In this document: positions 1 through 7,896 of the stretch, piece after piece
Numbering within the stretch: position 1 is the first letter of the stretch
Layout: each line of letters begins with the position of its first letter
NCBI RefSeq assembly: GCF_013376095.1
Contig: NZ_JAAMFN010000001.1
Coordinates: forward strand, 1 to 64,000
Length of the DNA stretch: 64,000 bases
DNA from: Arthrobacter sp. SDTb3-6
Lineage (GTDB): Bacteria; Actinomycetota; Actinomycetes; Actinomycetales; Micrococcaceae
Direction: 5' to 3'
The notes under the pieces: model-generated
The model's database searches: none
The model's input: only the letters and a program-made list of their open reading frames with translations
Told to the model about the DNA's origin: nothing
Program-made: the position numbers and the translations under genes

Positions 1-22
1 CCATTAACCTTCAAAGGGGGTG

Positions 23-60
23 TTGCATCCCCAGTACTTAACGCTACTATGTACCAGTAG
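23..60 (+). promoter_or_regulatory. promoter with overlapping palindromic operator of the padR operon
   Basis: A -35 box TTGCAT (23-28) and a -10 box TACTAT (45-50) are separated by 16 bp. The palindrome CTACTATGTACCAGTAG (44-60, 5-bp arms CTACT/AGTAG) covers the -10 box and the expected transcription start. This is where a PadR repressor would be expected to bind and autoregulate. Seen: boxes and palindrome. Inferred: PadR binding. Confidence 0.5.
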
Positions 61-104
61 CTAGTAACACTGGGTAGATGACGGGGGTTCGGGTGGGCAG
101 GCAG

Positions 105-422
105 ATGACGGAGATGCTCAAGGGCACGCTGGAGGGCATTGTCCTGGCGATCCTGTCCGTGCAACCCGCCTACGGCTACGACATCACGGCGCGGCTGCGG
201 GAACAGGGCTTCACGGATATCGCCGAAGGCACCGTCTACGCCCTCCTCGTCAGGATTGAGCGCAACGGCCTCGTCGAGGTGGAGAAGGTCCCGTCCGAGA
301 AGGGGCCGCCGCGCAAGGTCTATTCACTCAACACCCCCGGGCGGGCCTACCTCGACGAGTTTTGGGTGACCTGGGGCTTCCTGGCCGACCGGCTGGGGCA
401 GCTGAAGAAGGAAGGGAACTAG
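105..422 (+). CDS. PadR family transcriptional regulator
   Basis: Short (105 aa) winged-helix regulator of the PadR family. Its first 75 residues hold the family pattern: MLKGTLEGIVLAIL, then AYGYDI, then GTVYALLVRIERNGLV as recognition helix and wing. The start at 105 is preferred over the in-frame ATG at 78 because family members begin close to MTEMLKG. It is the first gene of a four-gene run, 2 nt ahead of the DUF1048 gene and followed by an ABC exporter. This is the usual layout for PadR repressors that sense the exporter's drug or metabolite substrate. The palindrome at 44-60 is the likely autoregulatory operator. Confidence 0.88.
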   Translation: MTEMLKGTLEGIVLAILSVQPAYGYDITARLREQGFTDIAEGTVYALLVRIERNGLVEVEKVPSEKGPPRKVYSLNTPGRAYLDEFWVTWGFLADRLGQLKKEGN

Positions 423-424
423 GC

Positions 425-790
425 ATGGCGGCAAAATGGATCGAGCTGGTCACCGGACCGCTCGAGCAGAAGAAGCAATACCGGCAGTACAAGGCCCGCT
501 CCAAGGCGCTTCCCGCGAACTACCGCACCGCCATCGAGGCGCTGGAGCGGTACCTGATGCACTTTGGGGCGATTTCCAACAGCGAAACCCTGGTGCGGAT
601 GCTGGAAGACCTTCTGGACCTCTTTGAACAGAGCGTCGCCGACGGAACCCCGGTCCGCAGGATCGTTGGCGAGGATCCGGTGGAATTCGTGGAGACGTTC
701 CTGGCGAACTATGCGGAGGGGCAGTGGATCAACAAGGAACGCAAGCGGCTCATCGACGCCATCGACAGCGTCGCGGGCAGCGAGCCGTAG
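425..790 (+). CDS. DUF1048 domain-containing protein
   Basis: A 121-aa, mostly helical, charged protein matching the DUF1048 family. That family is almost always encoded between a PadR regulator and an ABC exporter, as here. Recognisable stretches are KQYRQYKARSKALP near the N-terminus and the acidic DPVEFVETFLANYAEGQWI segment in the C-terminal third. No membrane segment or catalytic motif is visible. It starts 2 nt after the padR stop, so translational coupling is likely. The molecular role of the family is not established; a part in regulation of, or partnership with, the exporter is inferred from context only. Confidence 0.8.
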   Translation: MAAKWIELVTGPLEQKKQYRQYKARSKALPANYRTAIEALERYLMHFGAISNSETLVRMLEDLLDLFEQSVADGTPVRRIVGEDPVEFVETFLANYAEGQWINKERKRLIDAIDSVAGSEP

Positions 791-806
791 CGGAAGGAAA
801 ATCCGG

Positions 807-1574
807 ATGGACACAGCCGGCCAGGCGCCCGTGATCCGTGTGCGGGGCCTGAAGAAGTCATACAAGGACGTGCAGGTGCTGCGCGGCGTGGACTTCGACG
901 TCGCACGCGGCAGCATTTTCGCACTCCTCGGTTCCAACGGCGCCGGCAAAACCACCGTGGTGAAGATCCTGGCCACCCTGCTCAAGGCCGACGCCGGCGC
1001 TGCCGCCGTCAACGGCTTCGACGTCGCCACGCAGGCGGCCCGGGTGCGTGAGTCCTTCAGCCTCACCGGCCAGTTCGCGGCGGTGGATGAGATCCTCACC
1101 GGGCGCGAGAACCTGGTGCTCGTCGCGAAGCTGCGGCACGTGAAGGACCCGGGTGCTGTGGCGGAGGAACTGCTCAAACGGTTCTCGCTGGCCGATTCTT
1201 CCGTCCGAAAGGTGTCCGGGTACTCCGGCGGCATGCGCCGCCGGCTCGACATTGCGATGAGCCTCATCGGGAACCCGCCGGTCATATTCCTGGACGAACC
1301 CACCGCCGGGCTCGACCCCCAGGCGCGGCTTGAAGTCTGGGAAGCGGTGCGGGAACTGGCGTCGCACGGCACCACCGTGCTGCTCACCACGCAGACCCTC
1401 GGCGAAGCCGAACAACTGGCCGGGCGCATCGCCATCCTGCACGGCGGGCGGATCATCGTCAACGGCACGCTTGAAGAACTCAGGGCGCTGCTTCCGCCCG
1501 CCAAGGTGGAATACGTCGAGAAGCAGCCGACGCTCGAGGACGTCTTCCTCGCCGTCGTCGGCGCGGAAAAGTAA
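807..1574 (+). CDS. ABC transporter ATP-binding protein, DrrA-type exporter
   Basis: A 255-aa nucleotide-binding subunit of a drug-resistance-type ABC exporter. Walker A GSNGAGKTT is at residues 42-50, a variant signature YSGGM near 139-143, Walker B VIFLDEP at 159-165 and the switch region TTQTLGEAE follows. The C-terminal tail (about residues 225-255) ending in LEDVFLAVVG is the DrrA-type extension. The ATG at 807 is chosen because it follows GGAAGGAAAATCCGG and gives the family N-terminus; the frame is open upstream but reads through the preceding gene. It should energise the membrane protein encoded 10 nt downstream. Confidence 0.92.
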   Translation: MDTAGQAPVIRVRGLKKSYKDVQVLRGVDFDVARGSIFALLGSNGAGKTTVVKILATLLKADAGAAAVNGFDVATQAARVRESFSLTGQFAAVDEILTGRENLVLVAKLRHVKDPGAVAEELLKRFSLADSSVRKVSGYSGGMRRRLDIAMSLIGNPPVIFLDEPTAGLDPQARLEVWEAVRELASHGTTVLLTTQTLGEAEQLAGRIAILHGGRIIVNGTLEELRALLPPAKVEYVEKQPTLEDVFLAVVGAEK

Positions 1575-1584
1575 GGGTTTTGCC

Positions 1585-2346
1585 ATGAACAAGCATTTCC
1601 TCGGCGACACGGGCATCCTGTTGGGGCGGTCCCTGCGGCACATCACGCGCAGCCTGGACACAATCATCACCACCACCATCATGCCCATCGCATTCATGCT
1701 GCTGTTTGTGTACGTCTTCGGCGGCGCCATCCATGCCGGCACCGGCGCCTACATCAACTACCTGCTGCCCGGCATCCTGCTGATCACGATTGCCTCAGGC
1801 ATCTCCTACACCGCGTTCCGGCTCTTCCTGGACCTGAAGGGCGGCATCTTCGAGCGTTTCCAGTCCCTGCCGATTGCCCGGTCCTCCGTGTTGTGGGCGC
1901 ATGTCCTGGCCTCGCTGCTTGCCAACCTGGTCTCGATCATCGTGGTGGTTTTGGTGGCCCTGCCCATGGGCTTCCGTTCCTCCGCGGGGCCGCTGGCGTG
2001 GCTGGCCGTGGCAGGCATCCTGATGCTGTTCACCTTGGCGCTGACCTGGATAGCCGTCATTCCGGGACTTTCAGCGGGCTCCGCCGACGGCGCGAGCGCC
2101 TTCTCCTATCCGATCATCTTCCTGCCGTTCATCAGCTCGGCCTTTGTACCCACAGACACCATGCCCGGTCCGGTGCGCGCCTTCGCCGAGAACCAGCCGG
2201 TCACCTCCATCGTCAACGCGATCCGCGGGCTGTTGGAGGGCCGGCCCGTGGGCAGCAGTGCCTGGATTGCCCTTGCCTGGTGCACCGGCATCCTCATCGT
2301 CGCCTACCTTTTCGCCATGGCCGCGTACCGGCGCAAAATCGCCTAG
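1585..2346 (+). CDS. ABC-2 type transporter permease, DrrB-type
   Basis: A 253-aa integral membrane protein of the ABC-2 family with about six hydrophobic segments, including TIIMPIAFMLLFVYVFGG near residue 30 and a hydrophobic C-terminal helix before the basic end AAYRRKIA. It contains the ABC-2 region near residues 170-200 (FLPFISSAFVPTDTMPG) typical of DrrB-like permeases. It is the partner of the ATPase encoded 10 nt upstream; together they form a homodimeric drug or lipid exporter. Substrate cannot be told from the sequence. It is the last gene of the PadR-controlled run; about 70 nt follow before the urea transporter gene. Confidence 0.9.
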   Translation: MNKHFLGDTGILLGRSLRHITRSLDTIITTTIMPIAFMLLFVYVFGGAIHAGTGAYINYLLPGILLITIASGISYTAFRLFLDLKGGIFERFQSLPIARSSVLWAHVLASLLANLVSIIVVVLVALPMGFRSSAGPLAWLAVAGILMLFTLALTWIAVIPGLSAGSADGASAFSYPIIFLPFISSAFVPTDTMPGPVRAFAENQPVTSIVNAIRGLLEGRPVGSSAWIALAWCTGILIVAYLFAMAAYRRKIA

Positions 2347-2417
2347 CTTGCGGGCAGTGGCCCGGTGGAACGTGTCCCCTGTCGGGAAACGGGGCGCGGC
2401 AGGGTGTAAAATCCAAT

Positions 2418-3368
2418 GTGCAAAAAATTCAGCAGACCGTTCCCGGCCTTGGACGAAGGTGGGTTGGCAATGGTTTGCTCTCCCTGCTCCATGGCACTTC
2501 CCAGATATTTTTCCACACCAAGACGGTCCCCGGGCTGTTGATTCTTGCGGCCTTTGCGGTGGCCGACTGGCGCATGGCGATACTCGTGCTCCTCGGCAGC
2601 GCCGGCTCGTCGTTGGCCGGCCTGATGTTGCGCGTGCCCGCCCATGAAGTGCGCAACGGACACCAGGGATTCTGCGGGGCGCTGGTCGGGGCGGCAGCCT
2701 ACGCTTCACTGGGCAGTGGATGGCTGGGCGTGCTGGCGGCGGTTGTTGGCGGCGTGGCCTGTGCGCCTGTGACCTGGGTGCTGGTGCGCGTCTTTGACTC
2801 GCGCCCGCTCAAGCGTTACAAGCTGCCGTACACCACGGCACCCTTCTGCATTATTGGCGGGCTCATGCTGCTGGCCACCGCGGGGCACCATGTCTCGGAG
2901 GCCATTGGCGAAATTGACGACTCCCTCAGGACCGACTTCTTCCGTTCACTGCTCACAAATATTTCCGAAGTCGTACTGATTGACAACGTGGGGGCGGGCG
3001 GACTGATCCTGCTGGCATTGTTTCTCATCCATTGGAAGGTGGGACTGGCAGCGGTGCTGGGAAGCGTGCTGCAAACCTTTTTGGTCCTGTTGCTGCACGA
3101 GGATGCTGTCAGCCTTGGCCAGGGTGTGCTGGGCTATTCGGGCGTCCTCGTCGCAATTGCCATGGCCGCAGTCTTCCTGAAGGGCACGTGGCAGCCGTGG
3201 GTCATGGCGGTGGCCGGCACGGTGCTGGCCTGCCTTTTCACGCTCGTGGTGCAGGACCTGCACGGCGTCTACACCTGGCCGTACGTCATCACCACGTGGG
3301 TTCTGTTGGTGGTTTCCCGTTACATCCCGGGCGTCGACCACGCCACACACGAGCCGCTGCCCGGATAA
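2418..3368 (+). CDS. urea transporter family protein
   Basis: A 316-aa polytopic membrane protein of the UT (SLC14-like) urea-channel family. The family opening LLSLLHGTSQIFF is near residues 20-32, followed by two internally similar halves of five hydrophobic segments each (the second starts around NISEVVLIDNVGAGG). The family mediates passive urea diffusion. The start is taken as GTG 2418, which places the family core about 20 residues in; a weak AGGG lies 13 nt upstream, so the exact start is uncertain. No urease genes are visible nearby, so the link to urea use is unsupported by context. A tandem-repeat region follows the stop. Confidence 0.82.
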   Translation: MQKIQQTVPGLGRRWVGNGLLSLLHGTSQIFFHTKTVPGLLILAAFAVADWRMAILVLLGSAGSSLAGLMLRVPAHEVRNGHQGFCGALVGAAAYASLGSGWLGVLAAVVGGVACAPVTWVLVRVFDSRPLKRYKLPYTTAPFCIIGGLMLLATAGHHVSEAIGEIDDSLRTDFFRSLLTNISEVVLIDNVGAGGLILLALFLIHWKVGLAAVLGSVLQTFLVLLLHEDAVSLGQGVLGYSGVLVAIAMAAVFLKGTWQPWVMAVAGTVLACLFTLVVQDLHGVYTWPYVITTWVLLVVSRYIPGVDHATHEPLPG

Positions 3369-3402
3369 CCCCGCACGGCGGGTCGGCGGGCTCCGTCCTC
3401 CC

Positions 3403-3513
3403 CAAACGCTCCCGCGCAACCGGGGCACTTTCCCCCAACGCCCGCGCGCAACCGGGGCACTTTCCCCCAACGCCCGCGCGCAACCGGGGCACTTTCCCGA
3501 AGCGCTCCCGCAC
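3403..3513. repeat. 32-bp tandem repeat, about 3.5 copies
   Basis: After the urea transporter stop, a unit containing CGCAACCGGGGCACTTTCCC recurs with a period of 32 bp (cores ending near 3434, 3466 and 3498) and a partial fourth copy of CGCTCCCGCAC. Copies differ at only a few bases. The reverse complement of the same core recurs at 54890-54945, 51 kb away. Copies abut with no spacer between them, so this is not a CRISPR array. The rest of the 291-nt gap holds only the promoter region of the next gene. Confidence 0.75.
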
Positions 3514-3659
3514 AATCCCCGCCGAACGCCGCCTCTCGGGGCGGGGCCGGCCGCCAGGCCGTGCGAAACCCGGCCCGTGATTTCGGTCCAACCGAACCAC
3601 GGGGCCCCCGGAATGGGTAGAGTTGTATCCAAGCCCAGGCAGGATAAAAGGATGTGACC

Positions 3660-4664
3660 ATGCGGCAGTCCGTTGGTGAGTTCAGCCCGGAAGTTGTGGA
3701 CTTTGCCGGGCGCATCAGCAACTATGAAGCCGCCGCGGAAGCCATCCGCCAGTGCATTGTTGCCCGTCTCCGGGACGACGGCCTGAACCATCACGACGTC
3801 CGTTGCCGCGTGAAGACACCGACCTCCGTGCAGGAAAAGCTGGATCGCCGCGATGACCTGGGCAATCCCCGGTATCCCGGCGGGCCCGAAAACCTGGATG
3901 ACCTGGTCGGCGTCCGCGTCATCCTCTTCGTCGAAACGGACATCAAGGCCGTGGCAATCGCCCTGACGAACCAGTTCATCTGCCATGACGACGAGGACAA
4001 AACCGCAGTCATCCGCAAGAACGGCGGGATCGGCTACGCCGGCCGCCACCTGACGCTGGAGGTGCCCGTGGACAACCCTCCGGTGGGTTGCGAGGCGTAC
4101 CGGGGGCAGCGGTTCGAGGTCCAGCTGCGCACCGTGCTCCAGCACGCATGGGCGGAATTTGAGCACGACATCCGTTTCAAGGGCACCCACGTGGACAATG
4201 CCGAGATCAGCCGCGCTTTCACCATGGCCTCGACGCTGATCGAATTGGCGGACCAGCAGTTCGTGAACATTGCCGACATCCTGAAAAGGATGCAGTCGGA
4301 AAGTGCCGCCACCGAGTCCCAGGAGCTGGACGCCAACAACGTCCAGCTGCTCCTGGACCGTGTTTTCCCCGCGTACCCACACAGCAAGGCCGGCCAGTAC
4401 CGGTGGCTTGTGGAAGTGTTTGGGGCCAACGGCTTCAGCACGGTGGCCGCGGTGGAGCAGTGGTTCATGGACATCGACCAGCGCGCCATGGTTTCCGGCC
4501 TGGGCTACCGGTTCCTGCCCGGCCAGGTCCGAGTGGTCGACGACCTCCTGCTGAAGACCCTCGGCGAACCCTACATTGAGGCCACCAAGAACGTGGGCAA
4601 TGACTTCAACCGCGAGGGCAAGCTGCGCTTCCGCCTGCGCCGCTTCCGCACCCTCCAACACTGA
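3660..4664 (+). CDS. GTP pyrophosphokinase family protein (RelA/SpoT synthetase-like)
   Basis: A 334-aa protein with a RelA/SpoT nucleotidyltransferase domain in the first about 200 residues. Visible motifs are RVKTPTSVQEKLDRR (basic substrate-binding motif), DLVGVRVI (metal/catalytic strand), YAGRHLTLEV and FEVQLRTVLQHAWAEFEHD. The family makes (p)ppGpp from ATP and GTP or GDP, or in some members modifies other nucleotides or tRNA. There is no HD hydrolase, TGS or ACT domain, so this is a small synthetase type. A further about 130 residues form a C-terminal region I do not recognise. ATG 3660 lies 8 nt after AGG; an in-frame GTG at 3654 is too close to it. Confidence 0.85.
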   Translation: MRQSVGEFSPEVVDFAGRISNYEAAAEAIRQCIVARLRDDGLNHHDVRCRVKTPTSVQEKLDRRDDLGNPRYPGGPENLDDLVGVRVILFVETDIKAVAIALTNQFICHDDEDKTAVIRKNGGIGYAGRHLTLEVPVDNPPVGCEAYRGQRFEVQLRTVLQHAWAEFEHDIRFKGTHVDNAEISRAFTMASTLIELADQQFVNIADILKRMQSESAATESQELDANNVQLLLDRVFPAYPHSKAGQYRWLVEVFGANGFSTVAAVEQWFMDIDQRAMVSGLGYRFLPGQVRVVDDLLLKTLGEPYIEATKNVGNDFNREGKLRFRLRRFRTLQH

Positions 4665-4698
4665 CCACCCGTCCGCCGGGACTTGCAGCCGGCACTTT

Positions 4699-4770
4699 GT
4701 GACGCTCCATGAACGCCCGTGACCCCGGGTGTCCCCTTCGTTGAAGCGCGCCCGCACCCTTTCCTAGCGT
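4699..4770 (+). promoter_or_regulatory. promoter region of the sulfonate importer with shared 17-bp motif
   Basis: The motif GTGACGCTCCATGAACG lies at 4699-4715. A -35 box TTGAAG (4741-4746) and -10 box TAGCGT (4765-4770) have an 18-bp spacer. A closely similar motif (14 of 17 bases) and the same promoter geometry occur upstream of the siroheme synthase gene at 7829-7890. Motif-to-promoter distances differ by 10 bp, one helical turn, as expected for a shared DNA-binding regulator of sulfur genes. Regulator unknown. Confidence 0.5.
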
Positions 4771-4776
4771 TGAGCC

Positions 4777-4836
4777 ATGACCATTTTGGCAGCGCCCGCC
4801 GGCCCACGCACCCCGGCCGCCTCTGCCGCGATGTAG
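4777..4836 (+). CDS. possible leaderless 19-codon leader peptide
   Basis: An ATG lies exactly 6 nt after the -10 box TAGCGT, so the transcript would begin at or next to this codon. The frame encodes MTILAAPAGPRTPAASAAM and stops at 4834-4836, 48 nt before the substrate-binding protein gene. Leaderless upstream peptides before sulfur operons are known in mycobacteria but are cysteine-rich there; this one has no cysteine. Translation is inferred from position only. Confidence 0.3.
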   Translation: MTILAAPAGPRTPAASAAM

Positions 4837-4884
4837 CGCGCGTCAACCACCCGCAGGCGCCCCTCCCAGCAAAGGACCCGAACC

Positions 4885-6042
4885 ATGCCGACCACGCCCG
4901 ACCACCCGCCCAGGCTGGCCACGACCCGGATCGTCGCGGGCGAAAAGCCCAAGGGCCCGCGCCGCACCGTGGAGATCGTCGCCGTCGCGGCCCTGGTGGT
5001 GCTCATCGGCGCAGGGGCCGCCGTCGCCTCCGCCACCGCCAACAACAATTCAGCCAAGAACGACGCCGTAACCCAGACGGGCGCCGCGGCGACGCTCCGG
5101 CTGGGCTACTTCCCCAACGTCACGCACGCCCCGGCCATCGCCGGACTGCAGGAGGGCATCTTCGCCAGGGACCTCGGCACCACGAAATTGACCGCACAGG
5201 TGTTCAACGCCGGGCCCTCCGCCATCGAGGCCCTCAACGCCGGCGCGATCGACGCCGCCTACCTGGGCCCGAACCCCGCCATCAACGCCTACGCCAAGAG
5301 CAGCGGCGCATCGCTGCGCATCATCGCCGGCGCGGCCAGCGGGGGAGCGCAGCTGGTGGTGAAGCCGTCCATCACCTCGGCCGCGCAGCTCAAGGGCAAG
5401 GTGCTGGCCACCCCGCAACTCGGCGGAACCCAGGACGTGGCCCTCCGATCATGGCTGGCGGGCCGGGGCCTCAAGACCACCCCGGTCGGCGGCGGGGACG
5501 TCACCATCAACCCCACCGGCAACGCCCAAACCCTCAAGCTGTTCCAGGACGGAAAGCTCGACGGCGCCTGGCTCCCCGAACCGTGGGCCTCCCGCCTGGT
5601 GCTTCAGGCGGGGGCGAAGGTGCTGGTCAACGAGGCCGATCTGTGGCACGAGGGGCAATTTAGTACAACCGTGCTGGTTGTGAACAAGGCGTTCCTTGAC
5701 GCCCATCCGCAGACCGTGGAGGCGCTGCTGAAGGGCCACGTGGACTCCATCCGATGGCTCGATGCACACCAACGGGAGGCGGCCGCCGTCATCAATGCCG
5801 GGCTGAAGGATGCCGCCGGGCAGCCGCTGGCCCCGGACGTCATGGACAGGGCGCTGGCCGGTCTGGCGTTCTCGCCCGATCCCCTGGCCGCCACGTTCCC
5901 CGAGCTGCTGGCGCACGGGGTGGCGGCCGGAGTGGCCGGGCCCGCCGACATCAAGGGGATCTTTGACCTGGCACCGCTCAATAAAGTGCTGAAGGCTGCG
6001 GGGCAAAAGCCCGTGCCGGCGGCCGGACTGGGGACGCAATGA
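4885..6042 (+). CDS. ABC transporter substrate-binding protein, aliphatic sulfonate/nitrate type
   Basis: A 385-aa exported binding protein of the SsuA/NrtA/TauA group. A basic N-terminus and one hydrophobic segment (about residues 28-50, VEIVAVAALVVLIGAGAA) act as signal or anchor; there is no lipobox cysteine. The mature part starts with ATLRLGYFPNVTHAPAIAG, a family hallmark, followed by AGAIDAAYLGPNPAINA and GAWLPEPWASRL. It captures the substrate outside the membrane for the ATPase and permease encoded next. Sulfonate is preferred over nitrate because siroheme synthase and a ferredoxin reductase follow and a motif is shared with them. AAAGGA sits 9 nt before ATG 4885. The stop overlaps the next start (ATGA). 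Confidence 0.85.
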   Translation: MPTTPDHPPRLATTRIVAGEKPKGPRRTVEIVAVAALVVLIGAGAAVASATANNNSAKNDAVTQTGAAATLRLGYFPNVTHAPAIAGLQEGIFARDLGTTKLTAQVFNAGPSAIEALNAGAIDAAYLGPNPAINAYAKSSGASLRIIAGAASGGAQLVVKPSITSAAQLKGKVLATPQLGGTQDVALRSWLAGRGLKTTPVGGGDVTINPTGNAQTLKLFQDGKLDGAWLPEPWASRLVLQAGAKVLVNEADLWHEGQFSTTVLVVNKAFLDAHPQTVEALLKGHVDSIRWLDAHQREAAAVINAGLKDAAGQPLAPDVMDRALAGLAFSPDPLAATFPELLAHGVAAGVAGPADIKGIFDLAPLNKVLKAAGQKPVPAAGLGTQ

Positions 6043-6851
6043 CGCAGACGCTCACGCCGGCACGGGAACCGGGCAGCGCGCCGGGGGCCGGGGAACGGCG
6101 CAAGGAAGGCGGGCCGCGGGACAGCGCCCCCGCCGTCGTACTGGAAAACCTGGGCAAGCGCTTCGGCGCCGGTCCCGCCGTCCTCGAAAACGTCAGTGCC
6201 ACCGTGGCGCAGGGCGAGTTCGTGGCCTTGCTGGGGGCGTCGGGCTGCGGAAAGTCGACGTTGCTGAACATCATTGCAGGCCTGGACGTGCCGACGTCGG
6301 GCGCCCTGGAAGTGCCCTCGGACGGGGCGGCATTCATGTTCCAGGACTCGTCGCTGTTCCCGTGGCTCAGCGCCGCCGGCAACGTGGAACTGGCACTGAA
6401 GCTGCGCGGCGTGGGCCGGGCGGAACGGACGGTGCGGGCCAGGGAACTGCTGGAGCTGGTGAACCTGGGACACGCTGCGGACAAGCGGCCGCACGAACTG
6501 TCCGGCGGCATGCGCCAGCGTGTGGCGCTGGCGCGCTCACTCGCCCAGGACCGGGCGGTGCTGCTGATGGACGAGCCCTTTGCCGCCCTGGACGCCATCA
6601 CCCGCGAACTGCTGCACAACGAGCTGGAACGGGTGTGGCGGGAAACCGGGCGCACCATCATTTTTGTCACGCACAATGTGCGCGAGGCCGTGCGGCTGGG
6701 CCAGCGGGTGCTGCTGCTCTCCTCCCGGCCGGGCACCGTGGTGGCCGAATGGGACGTGTCCGACGAACACCGCACGAATGCCGGGGCCGCCGGCGAACTG
6801 ACGGCCGGCATCACCGCCCGACTGCGCGAGGAGATCCGCCGCCATGCCTGA
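6039..6851 (+). CDS. ABC transporter ATP-binding protein, SsuB-like
   Basis: A 270-aa ATPase of the nitrate/sulfonate/taurine importer class. Walker A GASGCGKST is at residues 66-74, the Q-loop FMFQDSSLFPWLS near 100-111, signature LSGGMRQRVALARSL at 154-168 and Walker B LLMDEP around 175-180, followed by the switch-histidine strand TIIFVTHNVREA. The 30-residue N-terminal extension is low complexity. It overlaps the binding-protein stop by 4 nt and the permease start by 8 nt, so the three genes are one translationally coupled operon. Confidence 0.92.
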   Translation: MTQTLTPAREPGSAPGAGERRKEGGPRDSAPAVVLENLGKRFGAGPAVLENVSATVAQGEFVALLGASGCGKSTLLNIIAGLDVPTSGALEVPSDGAAFMFQDSSLFPWLSAAGNVELALKLRGVGRAERTVRARELLELVNLGHAADKRPHELSGGMRQRVALARSLAQDRAVLLMDEPFAALDAITRELLHNELERVWRETGRTIIFVTHNVREAVRLGQRVLLLSSRPGTVVAEWDVSDEHRTNAGAAGELTAGITARLREEIRRHA

Positions 6852-7740
6852 AACGCCCACCGCAACGCTGCCCGCGGGCGGGAGCGCCGAGGACCTGCGG
6901 ACCCTGGAGGCCGGCCTCGACTCGCTGCAGTCCGAGCCCGCCCGCCGCCGCCGGCTGGACCTCTCCCGCATCCTGCTGCCCCTCGCCGCCCTGCTGGTGC
7001 TGGTCCTGGCCTGGCAGTTTTATGTCACACTGGGCCTGCGCCGCCGCGACCAGGTGCCGGGTCCGCTCGACGTCCTCGGCTCGCTCGGGCTCCTGTGGCA
7101 GGAAGGAACCGCGCAGGAGGCCATCTGGACGTCGCTGCAACGCGGTGTCGTCGGTTTCGCAATCAGCATTGCGGTGGCCACACCCATCGGGCTGCTGCTC
7201 TCCCAGGTGCGCGTGCTGCGCCGGGCATTCGGCCCGCTCGTGTCCGGGCTGCAGGTGCTGCCGTCCGTGGCGTGGGTGCCCGCCGCCATCATCTGGTTCG
7301 GGCTCAGCGACGCGACGGTGTACTTCGTCATGTTCATGGGCGCCATCCCGTCCATCATCAACGGCCTCATTTCCGGGGTGGACCAGATCCCGCCGCAGTA
7401 CCGCCGTGTGGGACGGATCCTGGGCGCGTCCCGCTGGGAGATGGCACTGCACGTGGTGCTGCCCGCCGCACTTCCCGGCTACGTGGGCGGGCTGAAACAG
7501 GGCTGGGCCTTCTCGTGGCGCTCGCTCATGGCGGCCGAAATCATCGCCATGGGCGGCACACTCGGTTTCGGCCTCGGTTCGCTGCTGGAGCAGGGCCGCC
7601 AACTGGCCGACATGGGAGTTGTCATGTCCGCCATCCTGGTCATCCTCTTCGTCGGCATCGCGGTGGAACTGCTGGTGTTTGCCCCCGTGGAGAAGCGGCT
7701 GCTGCGCGGGCGGGGCCTGCTGGCCGGCAGCACGCGGTAG
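6844..7740 (+). CDS. ABC transporter permease, SsuC-like
   Basis: A 298-aa binding-protein-dependent transport permease with about six hydrophobic segments after a polar 35-residue N-terminus. The EAA-type cytoplasmic loop is visible as RVGRILGASRWEMALHVVLP around residues 190-210, followed by GLKQGWAFSWRSLMAAE, a strong SsuC/TauC-type hallmark. It forms the channel for the substrate delivered by the upstream binding protein. It overlaps the ATPase gene by 8 nt and is the last gene of the operon. The 156-nt gap that follows carries the promoter of the siroheme synthase gene. Confidence 0.92.
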   Translation: MPETPTATLPAGGSAEDLRTLEAGLDSLQSEPARRRRLDLSRILLPLAALLVLVLAWQFYVTLGLRRRDQVPGPLDVLGSLGLLWQEGTAQEAIWTSLQRGVVGFAISIAVATPIGLLLSQVRVLRRAFGPLVSGLQVLPSVAWVPAAIIWFGLSDATVYFVMFMGAIPSIINGLISGVDQIPPQYRRVGRILGASRWEMALHVVLPAALPGYVGGLKQGWAFSWRSLMAAEIIAMGGTLGFGLGSLLEQGRQLADMGVVMSAILVILFVGIAVELLVFAPVEKRLLRGRGLLAGSTR

Positions 7741-7828
7741 GCCCCGGCCGCGCCCCGGCCTCGCGCCCGTGGGCCCACCCGCCGCCTTTCTCGCAGGGAC
7801 CCGCCTGGACCGCTGATTGTGTCCCCGC

Positions 7829-7890
7829 GTGACGCCCCGTGAACAGGTGTAACGAAGGTCTTGAACAGCTTATTTTCCACTCCCTAGGGT
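7829..7890 (+). promoter_or_regulatory. leaderless promoter of siroheme synthase with shared 17-bp motif
   Basis: The motif GTGACGCCCCGTGAACA (7829-7845) matches 14 of 17 bases of the motif at 4699-4715. A -35 box TTGAAC (7861-7866), an 18-bp spacer and a -10 box TAGGGT (7885-7890) follow. ATG 7897 lies 6 nt after the -10 box, so the transcript should start at the start codon; no Shine-Dalgarno sequence is present. Confidence 0.55.
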
Positions 7891-7896
7891 CGTGCC

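Noticed and set aside
3403-3513. CRISPR array
   Set aside because: Repeats follow each other directly with a 32-bp period and there are no unique spacers and no cas genes.
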